Below, piece by piece: positions 23,727 to 30,995 of a stretch of 33,355 bases of DNA. The translations under genes were made by a program, and so were the position numbers. The DNA is from CAYNXB01 sp964401045 (GTDB lineage Bacteria > Pseudomonadota > Alphaproteobacteria > Sphingomonadales > Sphingomonadaceae): contig CAYNXB010000025.1 of NCBI GenBank assembly GCA_964401045.1, positions 1 to 33,355 on the forward strand. The letters run 5' to 3'. The notes under the pieces were generated by a model. It was not told where the DNA came from, searched no databases, and worked only from the letters and a program-made list of their open reading frames with translations. Every line of letters starts with the position of its first letter. The stretch's first letter is position 1.

Positions 23727-24482
23727 CTATTCGCGCCAGCTCGTGTCGATCCGGTCGATCTTGCGCTTCCACGCCTCGAAATCGAGCACCCCGAACCCGG
23801 CGGTTAGCATCTTGTCACGATCGTTCTGGTGCACCTCGATCACCTCATCGGGCACGCGGATCGGCTTGCCGAGCGAGCAGGTCTTGACCTGTATCTCGCA
23901 CGCGCGCTGGAGCATGTAGTACTTCAGGAACATCTCCGGCAGCGTCTCACCCATCACCACCGGCCCGTGGTTGCGCAGCATCAGCACGCGGTGGTTGCCG
24001 AGGTTGCGCACCAGTCGCTCCCCTTCTTCGGAGCGCACGGTGATGCCTTCGAAATCGTGGTAGCCGATCGCGCCTTCGAAGAAGCACGAATAGAAATTGG
24101 TCGGGGTCAGCCCCTCCTCACTGGAGCACACCGCCATCGTGTCCGGCGTGTGGGTGTGGACGATCGCGTGGGCCCACGGGAGCTGGTTGTGAAACACCGA
24201 GTGCTGGGTGAACCCGGCGAGATTGACCAGGTAGGGGCTGTCGCCGACTTTGTTGCCCGCGCTGTCGATCTTGACGAGGTTGCTGGCGGTGACTTCGGAC
24301 CACAGCAGGCCGAACGGGTTGATCAGGAACGCGTCCTCCCCCGGAACCCGCAAGGTGATGTGGTTATAGATCGATTCGCACCAGCCAAGGTGGTCGAAGA
24401 TGCGATAGCAGGCGGCGAGATCCTGCCGCGCTTTCCACTCGGCCGCGCCGCACTTCGCCTCGGGCCTCAATTGGGTGGCCAT
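23727..24482 (-). CDS. Class II aldolase/adducin family protein
   Basis: A 251-residue class II aldolase/adducin-fold protein. The zinc ligands are visible: H109 and H111 in AIVHTHTPDT and H172 in MLRNHGPVVMGE. The N-terminal part (LAACYRIFDHLGWCESIYNHITLRVP) is typical. Members perform retro-aldol cleavage, epimerisation or decarboxylation of hydroxy-aromatic acids; the reaction here is not known. The ATG at 24482 has GGAGAGAG upstream. It is divergent from the VOC-MFS-cupin operon with 93 bp between, suggesting a shared control region, and heads the unit with the [2Fe-2S] protein and ArsC. Confidence 0.88.
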   Translation of the reverse strand: MATQLRPEAKCGAAEWKARQDLAACYRIFDHLGWCESIYNHITLRVPGEDAFLINPFGLLWSEVTASNLVKIDSAGNKVGDSPYLVNLAGFTQHSVFHNQLPWAHAIVHTHTPDTMAVCSSEEGLTPTNFYSCFFEGAIGYHDFEGITVRSEEGERLVRNLGNHRVLMLRNHGPVVMGETLPEMFLKYYMLQRACEIQVKTCSLGKPIRVPDEVIEVHQNDRDKMLTAGFGVLDFEAWKRKIDRIDTSWRE

Positions 24483-24575
24483 TGCTCTCTCCGCTTCCGT
24501 CGCCCGGGACCTACCACGAGCCGATTGACTTTGTCCCTCCCTGCGGCAAACCGTCGCGCACGGGAGAGAACAATC

Positions 24576-25121
24576 ATGGCAGCTGAACTGGGCTACGGCC
24601 AGCCGATGGGCGGGATTGCCCAGACCGCGTTCGTGGTCGAAGACCTGCACGCGGCGATCGCCCACTGGATCGCGAACTGCAACGCCGGGCCGTTCTTCGT
24701 GCTCGATCATTTCCTCGTGCCGGGCCAGACCTATCGCGGCGCGGAATCGAAGGCCGACATCACAATCGGCATGGGCTTCGCCGGCCACATGCTGATCGAG
24801 CTGATCCAGCCGCTCGACGATCATCCGAGCGTCTATCAGGAAACCATCCGCCACCGCGGCTACGGCTTCCACCATTTCGGCATGGCCTGCGCCGACGTCG
24901 ACGCGGATAGCCGCGAATACCAGCAGCGCGGGTACGTCGAGGCGTTCCGCGCGGCGGTGCCGACCGGCGGCGAGGTGGTCTATCTCGACAATGGTACGGG
25001 CCCGCAGTGGGGCTTTCTCGAGCTGCTGCCGGTGACGCCGGGAATGGACGAGACCTTCACCCGCTTCTGGCGGGCGTCGCTGGATTGGGATGGCAGCGAG
25101 CCGGTGCGCTCGTTCTTGTAG
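24576..25121 (+). CDS. VOC (vicinal oxygen chelate) family protein
   Basis: A 181-residue VOC-fold protein with two beta-alpha-beta-beta-beta modules, resembling methylmalonyl-CoA epimerase/glyoxalase-like members. Likely metal positions: Q16 in GIAQTAFVV, the Glu in MLIELIQP, the His pair in YGFHHFGMAC, and the Glu in GFLELLP. Possible reactions include isomerisation, epimerisation or extradiol-type dioxygenation. GGGAGAG precedes the ATG at 24576. It is the first gene of a tight plus-strand operon: MFS after 21 bp, cupins after 13 and 14 bp, and SDR overlapping. This context implies a catabolic step. Confidence 0.85.
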   Translation: MAAELGYGQPMGGIAQTAFVVEDLHAAIAHWIANCNAGPFFVLDHFLVPGQTYRGAESKADITIGMGFAGHMLIELIQPLDDHPSVYQETIRHRGYGFHHFGMACADVDADSREYQQRGYVEAFRAAVPTGGEVVYLDNGTGPQWGFLELLPVTPGMDETFTRFWRASLDWDGSEPVRSFL

Positions 25122-25142
25122 GATCACACTGAGGGGACGGGG

Positions 25143-26426
25143 ATGACGGGCAAGCGCAATTCGACCGGGTATCAGGCATGGCTGGTAGGCCTGCTGAGCG
25201 TGAACTTCGGGATCGTCTTCTTCGATCGCAACTCGCTCAATTTCCTGATGCCGTTCGTGCAGCCGGAGCTTGGGCTGTCGAACAGCCAGGTCGGCTACGT
25301 CGCGGGCATTTTCTCGTTCGTATGGGCGATTGCCGCGTTCGGCGTCAGCCGCGTGTCCGACATGATCGGCAACCGCAAACTGCTACTGGTGATCTCGACC
25401 GCGGCGTTCTCCGCCTGCTCATTCCTCACCGGCATCGCCGCGACGTTCGCGATGCTGATCGGCGCGCGCATACTGATGGGCCTTGCCGAAGGCGGCGTGA
25501 TGCCGATCAGCCATGCGATGGTCGCTTCCGAGGTCGATCCCAAGGCGCGCGGCCTCGCGCAGGGGATCGCGCAGAACTTCGGCTCGAACTTCTTCGGCAG
25601 CTTCGTCGCGCCGGTGGTGCTGGTGTGGCTGGCGCAGGAATACGGCTGGCGCAATGCGTTCTACATCGCCGCGCTGCCCGGCCTGATCTGCGCCGCGCTG
25701 ATCTGGTTCACGCTCAAGGAGCCGGAGAAGGAAGCGGCAGTCGCGGTCGGCTCCGAACCCAATGCTCCCGCCAAAGTCGGCACGGGTGAGGCGCTGCGTA
25801 ATTACGCCGCCGCCGCGGGCGAGGCGCTCAAGATCCGCAACATCTGGATCTGCGTGGCGATGGGCATCGCGCTGGTCGGCTACCTGGTGATCACCTGGGC
25901 GTTCATGCCGCTCTATCTCACGCAGGTGCGCGGCTATAGCCAGACCGACACCAGCTGGCTGATGGGCACGCTCGGCATCTCGGCGGCGATCGGCAGCTTT
26001 GCCACCGCCGGCCTTTCCGACGTTATCGGGCGTCGGCCGGTGATGATCGTGATGCCGTTCGTCTCGCTGCTGCTGCCGCTCGGCGCGATGTATTACCACG
26101 GCCCCTACATGGGCATGGTCGCGATCTTCTTCGTCGGCTGGGCGCTCAACGGCATCTTCCCGCTGTTTATGGCGACCATCCCCTCCGAAAGCGTGCCACC
26201 CGCGATGGCGGCGACGGTGTTCGGCATCTGCATGGGCACGTGCGAGATCATCGGCGGCGCCGGCGGGCCGGCAATCGCCGGCGTGTTCGCGGACGAATAT
26301 GGCCTGCAGGCGCCGCTGTGGATCATGACCGGGCTGACGTTCATCGGCGGCCTATTCGCATTGGGCCTCAAGGAAACCGCGCCGCGGGTGCTCGCACGCC
26401 GCGGCATCCAGCCGGCCACTGCCTGA
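25143..26426 (+). CDS. MFS transporter of the anion:cation symporter type
   Basis: A 427-residue 12-helix MFS carrier. Helix 1 has the F-D-R pattern (GIVFFDRNSLNF) and helix 4 the RILMGLAEGGVMP block seen in aromatic-acid and hexuronate symporters; loop 2-3 carries SRVSDMIGNRK in place of the usual G-x3-D-R-x-GR. It probably imports the substrate of the surrounding catabolic genes as a proton symporter. It is similar in layout to the MFS protein at 17084-18310 but clearly distinct. AGGGGA precedes the ATG. Position between VOC and cupin genes in an operon supports a substrate link. Confidence 0.9.
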   Translation: MTGKRNSTGYQAWLVGLLSVNFGIVFFDRNSLNFLMPFVQPELGLSNSQVGYVAGIFSFVWAIAAFGVSRVSDMIGNRKLLLVISTAAFSACSFLTGIAATFAMLIGARILMGLAEGGVMPISHAMVASEVDPKARGLAQGIAQNFGSNFFGSFVAPVVLVWLAQEYGWRNAFYIAALPGLICAALIWFTLKEPEKEAAVAVGSEPNAPAKVGTGEALRNYAAAAGEALKIRNIWICVAMGIALVGYLVITWAFMPLYLTQVRGYSQTDTSWLMGTLGISAAIGSFATAGLSDVIGRRPVMIVMPFVSLLLPLGAMYYHGPYMGMVAIFFVGWALNGIFPLFMATIPSESVPPAMAATVFGICMGTCEIIGGAGGPAIAGVFADEYGLQAPLWIMTGLTFIGGLFALGLKETAPRVLARRGIQPATA

Positions 26427-26439
26427 TAAAGGACAAGCA

Positions 26440-26985
26440 ATGCCAGAAGCACCGACTACCGAGCCTTGGGCGGGCACGCCGCCCGTTCCCCACGCGCTGC
26501 GGCCCGGCGCGCTGCCGGAAGCCTACATGTCCAAGATCGCCGAGGGCGACGAGCGGCTGTGGGTGCCGATCGGCCGGCCGCACGTGGAAGACGTCTATTC
26601 GAAGCCCGTGTGGATCAGCCCGACGCTCAACATGTGGGCCGACGTGCTGATGGCCAAGAAGCCGTGCATCGTGAACCGGCACTATCACCCCAAACCGATC
26701 TGGGCCTACACGATCAGCGGCAAGTGGGCCTATCTCGAGCACGAATGGACCGCGACCGCGGGCGACTTCATCTTCGAGACGCCGGGTGAGAGCCACACGC
26801 TCGTCTCCTACGCCCATGAAGACCCGATGAAGGTGTTCTTCGTCGTTTCCGGCCCGCTGATGTGGCTCGACGAGCAGGGCAATTCGGTCGGCCACTATGA
26901 CGTGTTCGACTATATGCGTGACGCCCGCGCGCATTACGAGGAAGTTGGCATTGGCGCCGATTATCTCGATACGCTGATCCGCTGA
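26440..26985 (+). CDS. Cupin, 2,4'-dihydroxyacetophenone dioxygenase-like (first copy)
   Basis: A 181-residue single-domain cupin resembling the 2,4'-dihydroxyacetophenone dioxygenase family. Metal-binding residues: H81 and H83 in NRHYHPKP, and H119 in TPGESHTLV. The three-His pattern with conserved GE before the last His fits these Fe(II) C-C cleaving enzymes. The characterised enzyme splits its substrate into 4-hydroxybenzoate and formate; the substrate here is unknown. AAAGGA precedes the ATG. The adjacent gene is a paralogue with the same ligand pattern, so the two may act on related intermediates or form a heteromer. Confidence 0.85.
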   Translation: MPEAPTTEPWAGTPPVPHALRPGALPEAYMSKIAEGDERLWVPIGRPHVEDVYSKPVWISPTLNMWADVLMAKKPCIVNRHYHPKPIWAYTISGKWAYLEHEWTATAGDFIFETPGESHTLVSYAHEDPMKVFFVVSGPLMWLDEQGNSVGHYDVFDYMRDARAHYEEVGIGADYLDTLIR

Positions 26986-26999
26986 GAAGGACCGAGTTC

Positions 27000-27539
27000 A
27001 TGGCTACCCAGATGAAGGCCCCGCCCTCGACCAGGAAGGCGATCGTGGACGTGCCGTTCAACTACCGCGCGCTGGTGGAGAAGCACTCGCCCGGCGGCCG
27101 CTACATCGATGCCCAGACCGACGTCGACACCCCGTGGGTGCCGTTCGGCGAGACTGCCGCGATCAAGCATCTGTCGTTCGACGTGCGCCGCAACCTGTTC
27201 TCGAACATCCTGTGGGTGAAGGGCCCGGGCGTGGTCGGTACGCACTTCCACCGCGGCACGATCACCATGGTGTGCCTCGAAGGCAGCGTCCGCTATCTCG
27301 AATACGATTGGGTCGCGACTCCCGGCGGGCTGATCCTCGAAGTGCCGGGCGAAGCGCATACGCTGGTCACCGAACACCCCGACGGGGTCAAGCTGTTCGG
27401 CTGGATGGAAGGGCCGATCGAGTTCTACGACGAGAACGCCAACTTCATCGAGACGGTAGATGTGTGGTGGATGATGAACCACTACGAGACGCACTGCCGC
27501 GAAAACGGCATCCCGATCAACCAGAAGCTGTATCTATGA
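27000..27539 (+). CDS. Cupin, 2,4'-dihydroxyacetophenone dioxygenase-like (second copy)
   Basis: A 179-residue cupin paralogous to the preceding one. Ligands are H82 and H84 in GTHFHRGT and H120 in VPGEAHTLV, and both share the GE-x-HTLV block and a matching distance between motifs. Overall identity is low, so the pair is old and may have different substrates. AGAAGGA lies before the ATG. Its TGA stop overlaps the ATG of the SDR gene (ATGA 27536-27539), so translation is probably coupled. Cleavage of a C-C bond beside a carbonyl, as in the characterised family member, is an inference. Confidence 0.85.
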   Translation: MATQMKAPPSTRKAIVDVPFNYRALVEKHSPGGRYIDAQTDVDTPWVPFGETAAIKHLSFDVRRNLFSNILWVKGPGVVGTHFHRGTITMVCLEGSVRYLEYDWVATPGGLILEVPGEAHTLVTEHPDGVKLFGWMEGPIEFYDENANFIETVDVWWMMNHYETHCRENGIPINQKLYL

Positions 27540-28399
27540 GCGAAGGCCCGAGGACTCTCGATCAGTTCGATATCCGCGGCCGTTCGGCACTGGTCACCGG
27601 CGCCGCGAGCGGCATCGGCCTCGCCTATGCCGAGGCGATGGCCGAAGCCGGCGCCAAAGTCACGCTGACCGACATCGACGCCGAAGGGGCGGCGAGAGAG
27701 ACGCGGCGGCTGACCGATGAAGGCTATGAGGCACGCTTCGGCATATGCGACGTCTCCGATCTGTCCCAGGTCGCCAAGGCGTTCGACGATCACGTGAGCG
27801 CCTATGGCGGGTGCGACATCGCCTTCGCCAACGCCGGGCTCGACGTCGGCAACGGCTTCTGGACCCCCGAGGGCACACGCAATCCCGAAGGCCAGATCGA
27901 CAAGTATGATCCGGCGCGGTGGTACAAGTCGATCGGCATCAACCTCAACGGCGTGTTCCATACCGTGCGCGAGGCGGCGCGGGTGATGAAGGCGAATGAG
28001 GCCAACGGGGGGCGCCGCGGCGGCGCGATCGTCATCACCAGCTCGAACGCGGCCGAAGTGAACGAAGCGATCGTCGGCGTGCCCTACATGGCGGCCAAGG
28101 CCGGCGTGAAGCACTTCATGCGTCACTCGGCTTACGAGCTTGCCGCCTATGGCATCCGCGTCAACGCCATCGCCCCCGGCCCGTTCGTGACCAATATCGG
28201 CGATGGCTGGGTCAAGAAGAACCCCGCCGCCAAGGCCGCGTGGGACCAGATGGTGCCGGTTGGCCGGATGGCTGAAACCTATCAGATCAAGCCCCTGGCC
28301 CTGCTGCTCGCATCGGACGCCGGCAGCTACATCACTGGCGCGCACGTGATGATCGACGGCGGTATGCAACTGGGTTCGGTAAAACCGCTGAACGACTGA
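27536..28399 (+). CDS. SDR family NAD(P)-dependent oxidoreductase
   Basis: A 287-residue classical short-chain dehydrogenase/reductase. Cofactor motif TGAASGIG (21-28), NAG (99-101), catalytic Ser in TSSNAAE (about 169) and Y184-x3-K188 are all present. D46 or D48 after strand 2 (TLTDIDAE) suggests NAD preference. A loop of about 20 residues after NAG (FWTPEGTRNPEGQIDKYDP) is longer than in most SDRs and may shape the substrate pocket. Its start overlaps the second cupin gene, and it ends the VOC-MFS-cupin-cupin-SDR operon, followed by a terminator-like hairpin. It probably oxidises an alcohol or reduces a ketone for the cupins. Confidence 0.9.
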   Translation: MSEGPRTLDQFDIRGRSALVTGAASGIGLAYAEAMAEAGAKVTLTDIDAEGAARETRRLTDEGYEARFGICDVSDLSQVAKAFDDHVSAYGGCDIAFANAGLDVGNGFWTPEGTRNPEGQIDKYDPARWYKSIGINLNGVFHTVREAARVMKANEANGGRRGGAIVITSSNAAEVNEAIVGVPYMAAKAGVKHFMRHSAYELAAYGIRVNAIAPGPFVTNIGDGWVKKNPAAKAAWDQMVPVGRMAETYQIKPLALLLASDAGSYITGAHVMIDGGMQLGSVKPLND

Positions 28400-28402
28400 G
28401 AA

Positions 28403-28425
28403 CTCCCGGCACCCGGGGAGGTTTT
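28403..28425 (+). terminator. Candidate intrinsic terminator after the SDR gene
   Basis: CTCCC (28403-28407) pairs with GGGAG (28416-28420); two more G-C pairs are possible inside with one bulged G. The stem is followed by G and TTTT (28422-28425). It lies directly after the SDR stop and probably ends the operon. The rest of the gap to 28606 shows only an ATG-less frame continuing in phase to 28552 and GTCAC motifs at 28523 and 28590. Confidence 0.5.
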
Positions 28426-28606
28426 GCGCTGCGCGTTTCGCCTTTCCTACGAGCGCCGAACCGTGCTTGACTACAGCGAGACCGGTGAAACCTCCGACGC
28501 CATTCAGTCGGCTTTGCGAAAGGTCACGCGACTTATCGATTTCTACCGCTAATCCAACGGGTTAGCAAAACTTTCACGCCCCATACGCCGTCACTCGAGA
28601 GTTCCC

Positions 28607-29608
28607 ATGAAAGCCGTCACCTTCCAGGCCCTCCACAACCCGCTCGCGCTCGAGACTTTGCCCGATCCCACTCCCGATGCCGGGCAAGTGGTGGTCAAAG
28701 TCGGCCGCTGCGGCATCTGCGGCAGCGACCTGCACATGACCGAGGATGCGGCCTACGGCTGCCAGCACGGCGACGTGCTCGGCCACGAGTTCGCCGGTGA
28801 GGTAGTCGAATTGGGCAAGGAGGTCGAAGGGCTCAAGACCGGCGATCTGGTTTCGGTCATCCCGCTCAAGAGCTGCGGCCGGTGCGAGCACTGCCGCAAG
28901 GGCGAGGTCCAGTGGTGCGCGCAGTTCGGCCTCCAGGGCGGCGGCTACGCCGAATACGCCCTCACCCGCCCAAACCAGTGCATCAGGTTACCTGACGCGA
29001 TCACCCTCGCCGACGGCGCGATAATCGAGCCGCTCGCCGTTGCGCTCCATGGCGTGAACCTGTCCGGCTTGCAGAAAGGCGACAAGGTGCTGGTGCTTGG
29101 CGCCGGCCCGATCGGCCTCGCGGCGGCTTTCTGGGCCCGGCGCATGGGTGCGGCAAAGGTCGCGGTGCAGGACATCGCCGAATTCCAGAGGGGCCGCGCG
29201 CTCGAAATGGGCGCGGACATGTTCGTGGTCGATCCGGCCGACCCCATCGGCAGCGCCGAGCGGGCATTGGGCGGCAAGGCCGATATCGTGTTCGAATGCG
29301 TGGGCATGCCCGGTCTTATCGCGCAAGCCGTGGATCAGGTGCGCAACCGCGGGACGATCCTGTTGCTCGGCCTGTGCACCAAGCCCGATACCTTCAACAG
29401 CTTCGCGATGTTGTCGAAGGAGGCGAAGCTGGTGACGAGCGCGTTCTTCACCGTTCCCGAATACCAGGCCGCGTTAGACGCGCTGGCGGGAGGGGCGATC
29501 GAGCCTCGCTTGCTGGTAACCGACACGATCACGCTCGAGTCGGTGCCCGAGGTCTATGAAGGCCTCAAACGCCGTACCGAGCAGTGCAAGGTGCTGATCG
29601 CGCCGTAG
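28607..29608 (+). CDS. Zinc-dependent alcohol dehydrogenase (MDR family)
   Basis: A 333-residue medium-chain dehydrogenase/reductase. Catalytic zinc ligands: C38 in CGICGSDLH and H60-E61 in GHEFAGEV, with E144 near the active site. The structural zinc site is complete (C90, C93, C96, C104). The Rossmann motif is GAGPIG (168-173), and an Asp ending the next strand (VAVQDIAE) suggests NAD. It resembles sorbitol/threonine dehydrogenase-type enzymes acting on polyols or hydroxy compounds; the true substrate is unknown. It has its own upstream region of 207 bp, separated from the operon by a hairpin, and is likely part of the same catabolic set. Confidence 0.88.
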   Translation: MKAVTFQALHNPLALETLPDPTPDAGQVVVKVGRCGICGSDLHMTEDAAYGCQHGDVLGHEFAGEVVELGKEVEGLKTGDLVSVIPLKSCGRCEHCRKGEVQWCAQFGLQGGGYAEYALTRPNQCIRLPDAITLADGAIIEPLAVALHGVNLSGLQKGDKVLVLGAGPIGLAAAFWARRMGAAKVAVQDIAEFQRGRALEMGADMFVVDPADPIGSAERALGGKADIVFECVGMPGLIAQAVDQVRNRGTILLLGLCTKPDTFNSFAMLSKEAKLVTSAFFTVPEYQAALDALAGGAIEPRLLVTDTITLESVPEVYEGLKRRTEQCKVLIAP

Positions 29609-29802
29609 CAGGCGTTTCCATGATTACCGCCGTTCGGGCCCTTGGCGAGGACCTGCGCGTGGGCACAAGCGACGGGCAAACTCTGCTCGGCCCACGACTA
29701 TATCGAAATGCCGGACCACGACCACGGAACCGCATTCCGGACAGCATGCCCGCCATATTCAGCGTCTTTGCTTCGAACACCCTGAAGTCAGGACGACGGG
29801 CG

Positions 29803-29826
29803 GGGCGCCCCGTGAAGCGGGCGCCC
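29803..29826. repeat. GC-rich hairpin in the gap after the alcohol dehydrogenase gene
   Basis: GGGCGCCC occurs twice (29803-29810 and 29819-29826). Because the octamer is self-complementary, the copies form an 8-bp all-GC stem with an 8-base loop. There is no U-run, so it is not a classical intrinsic terminator, but it may protect or end the dehydrogenase mRNA. The 388-bp gap 29609-29996 holds no gene I can support. Confidence 0.45.
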
Positions 29827-29832
29827 AAACCG

Positions 29833-29923
29833 CGTGACAGCACAAGCATCGCGTCACGCAGATTTAAGAAGTGATGCGTCCGCGTGAGCCCGTGACTTCG
29901 CTCAAGGGAGCCGGTAGGTCACG
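29833..29923. promoter_or_regulatory. Repeated CGTGAC/GTCACG inverted arms upstream of the exported bicupin
   Basis: CGTGAC at 29833-29838 and GTCACG at 29853-29858 form one inverted pair (14 bases apart). CGTGAC at 29891-29896 and GTCACG at 29918-29923 form a second (21 bases apart). All lie 74-164 bp upstream of the GTG at 29997. They could be binding sites of a dimeric regulator; unequal spacing weakens that reading. Single GTCACG copies also lie upstream of the alcohol dehydrogenase gene (28523) and the triple NTF2-like gene (33252). Confidence 0.3.
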
Positions 29924-29996
29924 ATTCCCGAACGCATTGTCGTCCGGTTCGACTTGTTGAGCCAAAACACGCTTGCGTAAAATTCTTGGAGGATGC

Positions 29997-30959
29997 GTGA
30001 AGCTGTCTCTTTTCGCGATATCGTCCGGTGCAGCCATATTGGCGGCATCGCTGACCTGGCAATCGGCCGCTGCCCAGTCATCATCGCCGCGTCCGGAGCC
30101 GCTTGTCGCCTGGACCCCGAAAATGACGCCGATGCGGCCATGGACGGAGCCGAACCGCCCATGGTGGAAGCTCGGGGATGTGCGGGCGCTCCATAAAGGC
30201 GAGCACGACTGGACTCAGCCTGTCATTCGCAACAAGGATCAGGTCGCCGACTGGCACCAGCTTGAGCCCGGCCACAAGACGCCCAACCTCGCCTATTCCG
30301 ACAACCGCACGGCCATTATCGTCTGGGAGGGCAAACTGCGTGTCAGCATGGAGGGTCACGAGCCTTTCACCGCAACCAAAGGTTTCGAGATCGACGTGCC
30401 GCTGCGCGTGCCCTTCACGCTGGAATCGATAGGCTCGGAGCCCGCGCTGTACTTCCAGCTCAACGACGCGAGCGACATGCCGCTCTATCCACTCAAAACC
30501 ACGCCGGAAAAGCCGGCGGAGGTTTCCGGTTGGGACTATGAGCCGCGCACGATCCCGGGCCCTCCCGGCGGCTTCGACGACGCGAACCAGCCCTATCTCG
30601 ATTATTTTGGCGATGTGGTGAACGGAGACAAACGCGCCACGGCCTTCATCGCGGACCAGCACCTGTTCGTGAACAATATCCGCGGCCGAGCCACGCCGAC
30701 GCCTCCGGCCTCCAATCTCGGTCACTTTCATATCGGCTACGATGAGTTCTGGTTCGTGATGGAGGGCAACGTCACCCTTCAGGTCGAGGGCGAACCGGTC
30801 TTCACCGCGTCAGCGGGCGATATCGTTTACGCGCCCCAGGGCCATTGGCATCGTGCCAGCTTCGGCGGACCAGTCGGGCAGATGGGCACGCGCGTGGCTA
30901 TGAACCCCTACCCGACCGGTGCGCACGGCTACACGCGGGAATCCGGCGGACGGCAGTAG
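29997..30959 (+). CDS. Exported two-domain cupin protein
   Basis: A 320-residue protein with a signal peptide (LSLFAISSGAAILAASLTW, cleavage after AAAQ at about 27) and two cupin domains (about 80-155 and 205-300). The second domain has a full set of candidate ligands: H243, H245 and E250 in GHFHIGYDEFW, and H283 or H285 in QGHWHR. The first lacks a clear HxH pair and may be structural. The GTG at 29997 is chosen because GGAGG precedes it; an upstream TTG at 29973 would place the ribosome-binding site inside the gene. Periplasmic location is inferred. It is convergent with the triple NTF2-like gene. The reaction is unknown. Confidence 0.8.
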   Translation: MKLSLFAISSGAAILAASLTWQSAAAQSSSPRPEPLVAWTPKMTPMRPWTEPNRPWWKLGDVRALHKGEHDWTQPVIRNKDQVADWHQLEPGHKTPNLAYSDNRTAIIVWEGKLRVSMEGHEPFTATKGFEIDVPLRVPFTLESIGSEPALYFQLNDASDMPLYPLKTTPEKPAEVSGWDYEPRTIPGPPGGFDDANQPYLDYFGDVVNGDKRATAFIADQHLFVNNIRGRATPTPPASNLGHFHIGYDEFWFVMEGNVTLQVEGEPVFTASAGDIVYAPQGHWHRASFGGPVGQMGTRVAMNPYPTGAHGYTRESGGRQ

Positions 30960-30995
30960 AATGCGGGGAGCTTGTGCCGTTTAGATGGTTTCTCG

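Noticed and set aside
24525..24530. TTGACT as a -35 box for the VOC operon
   Set aside because: At 16-18 bases downstream there is no acceptable -10 hexamer (the bases read AAACCG).
29620..29874. A plus-strand frame in the gap after the alcohol dehydrogenase gene
   Set aside because: Arg/Pro-rich composition, no ribosome-binding site, no recognisable family, and it runs through the GC hairpin and repeated arms.
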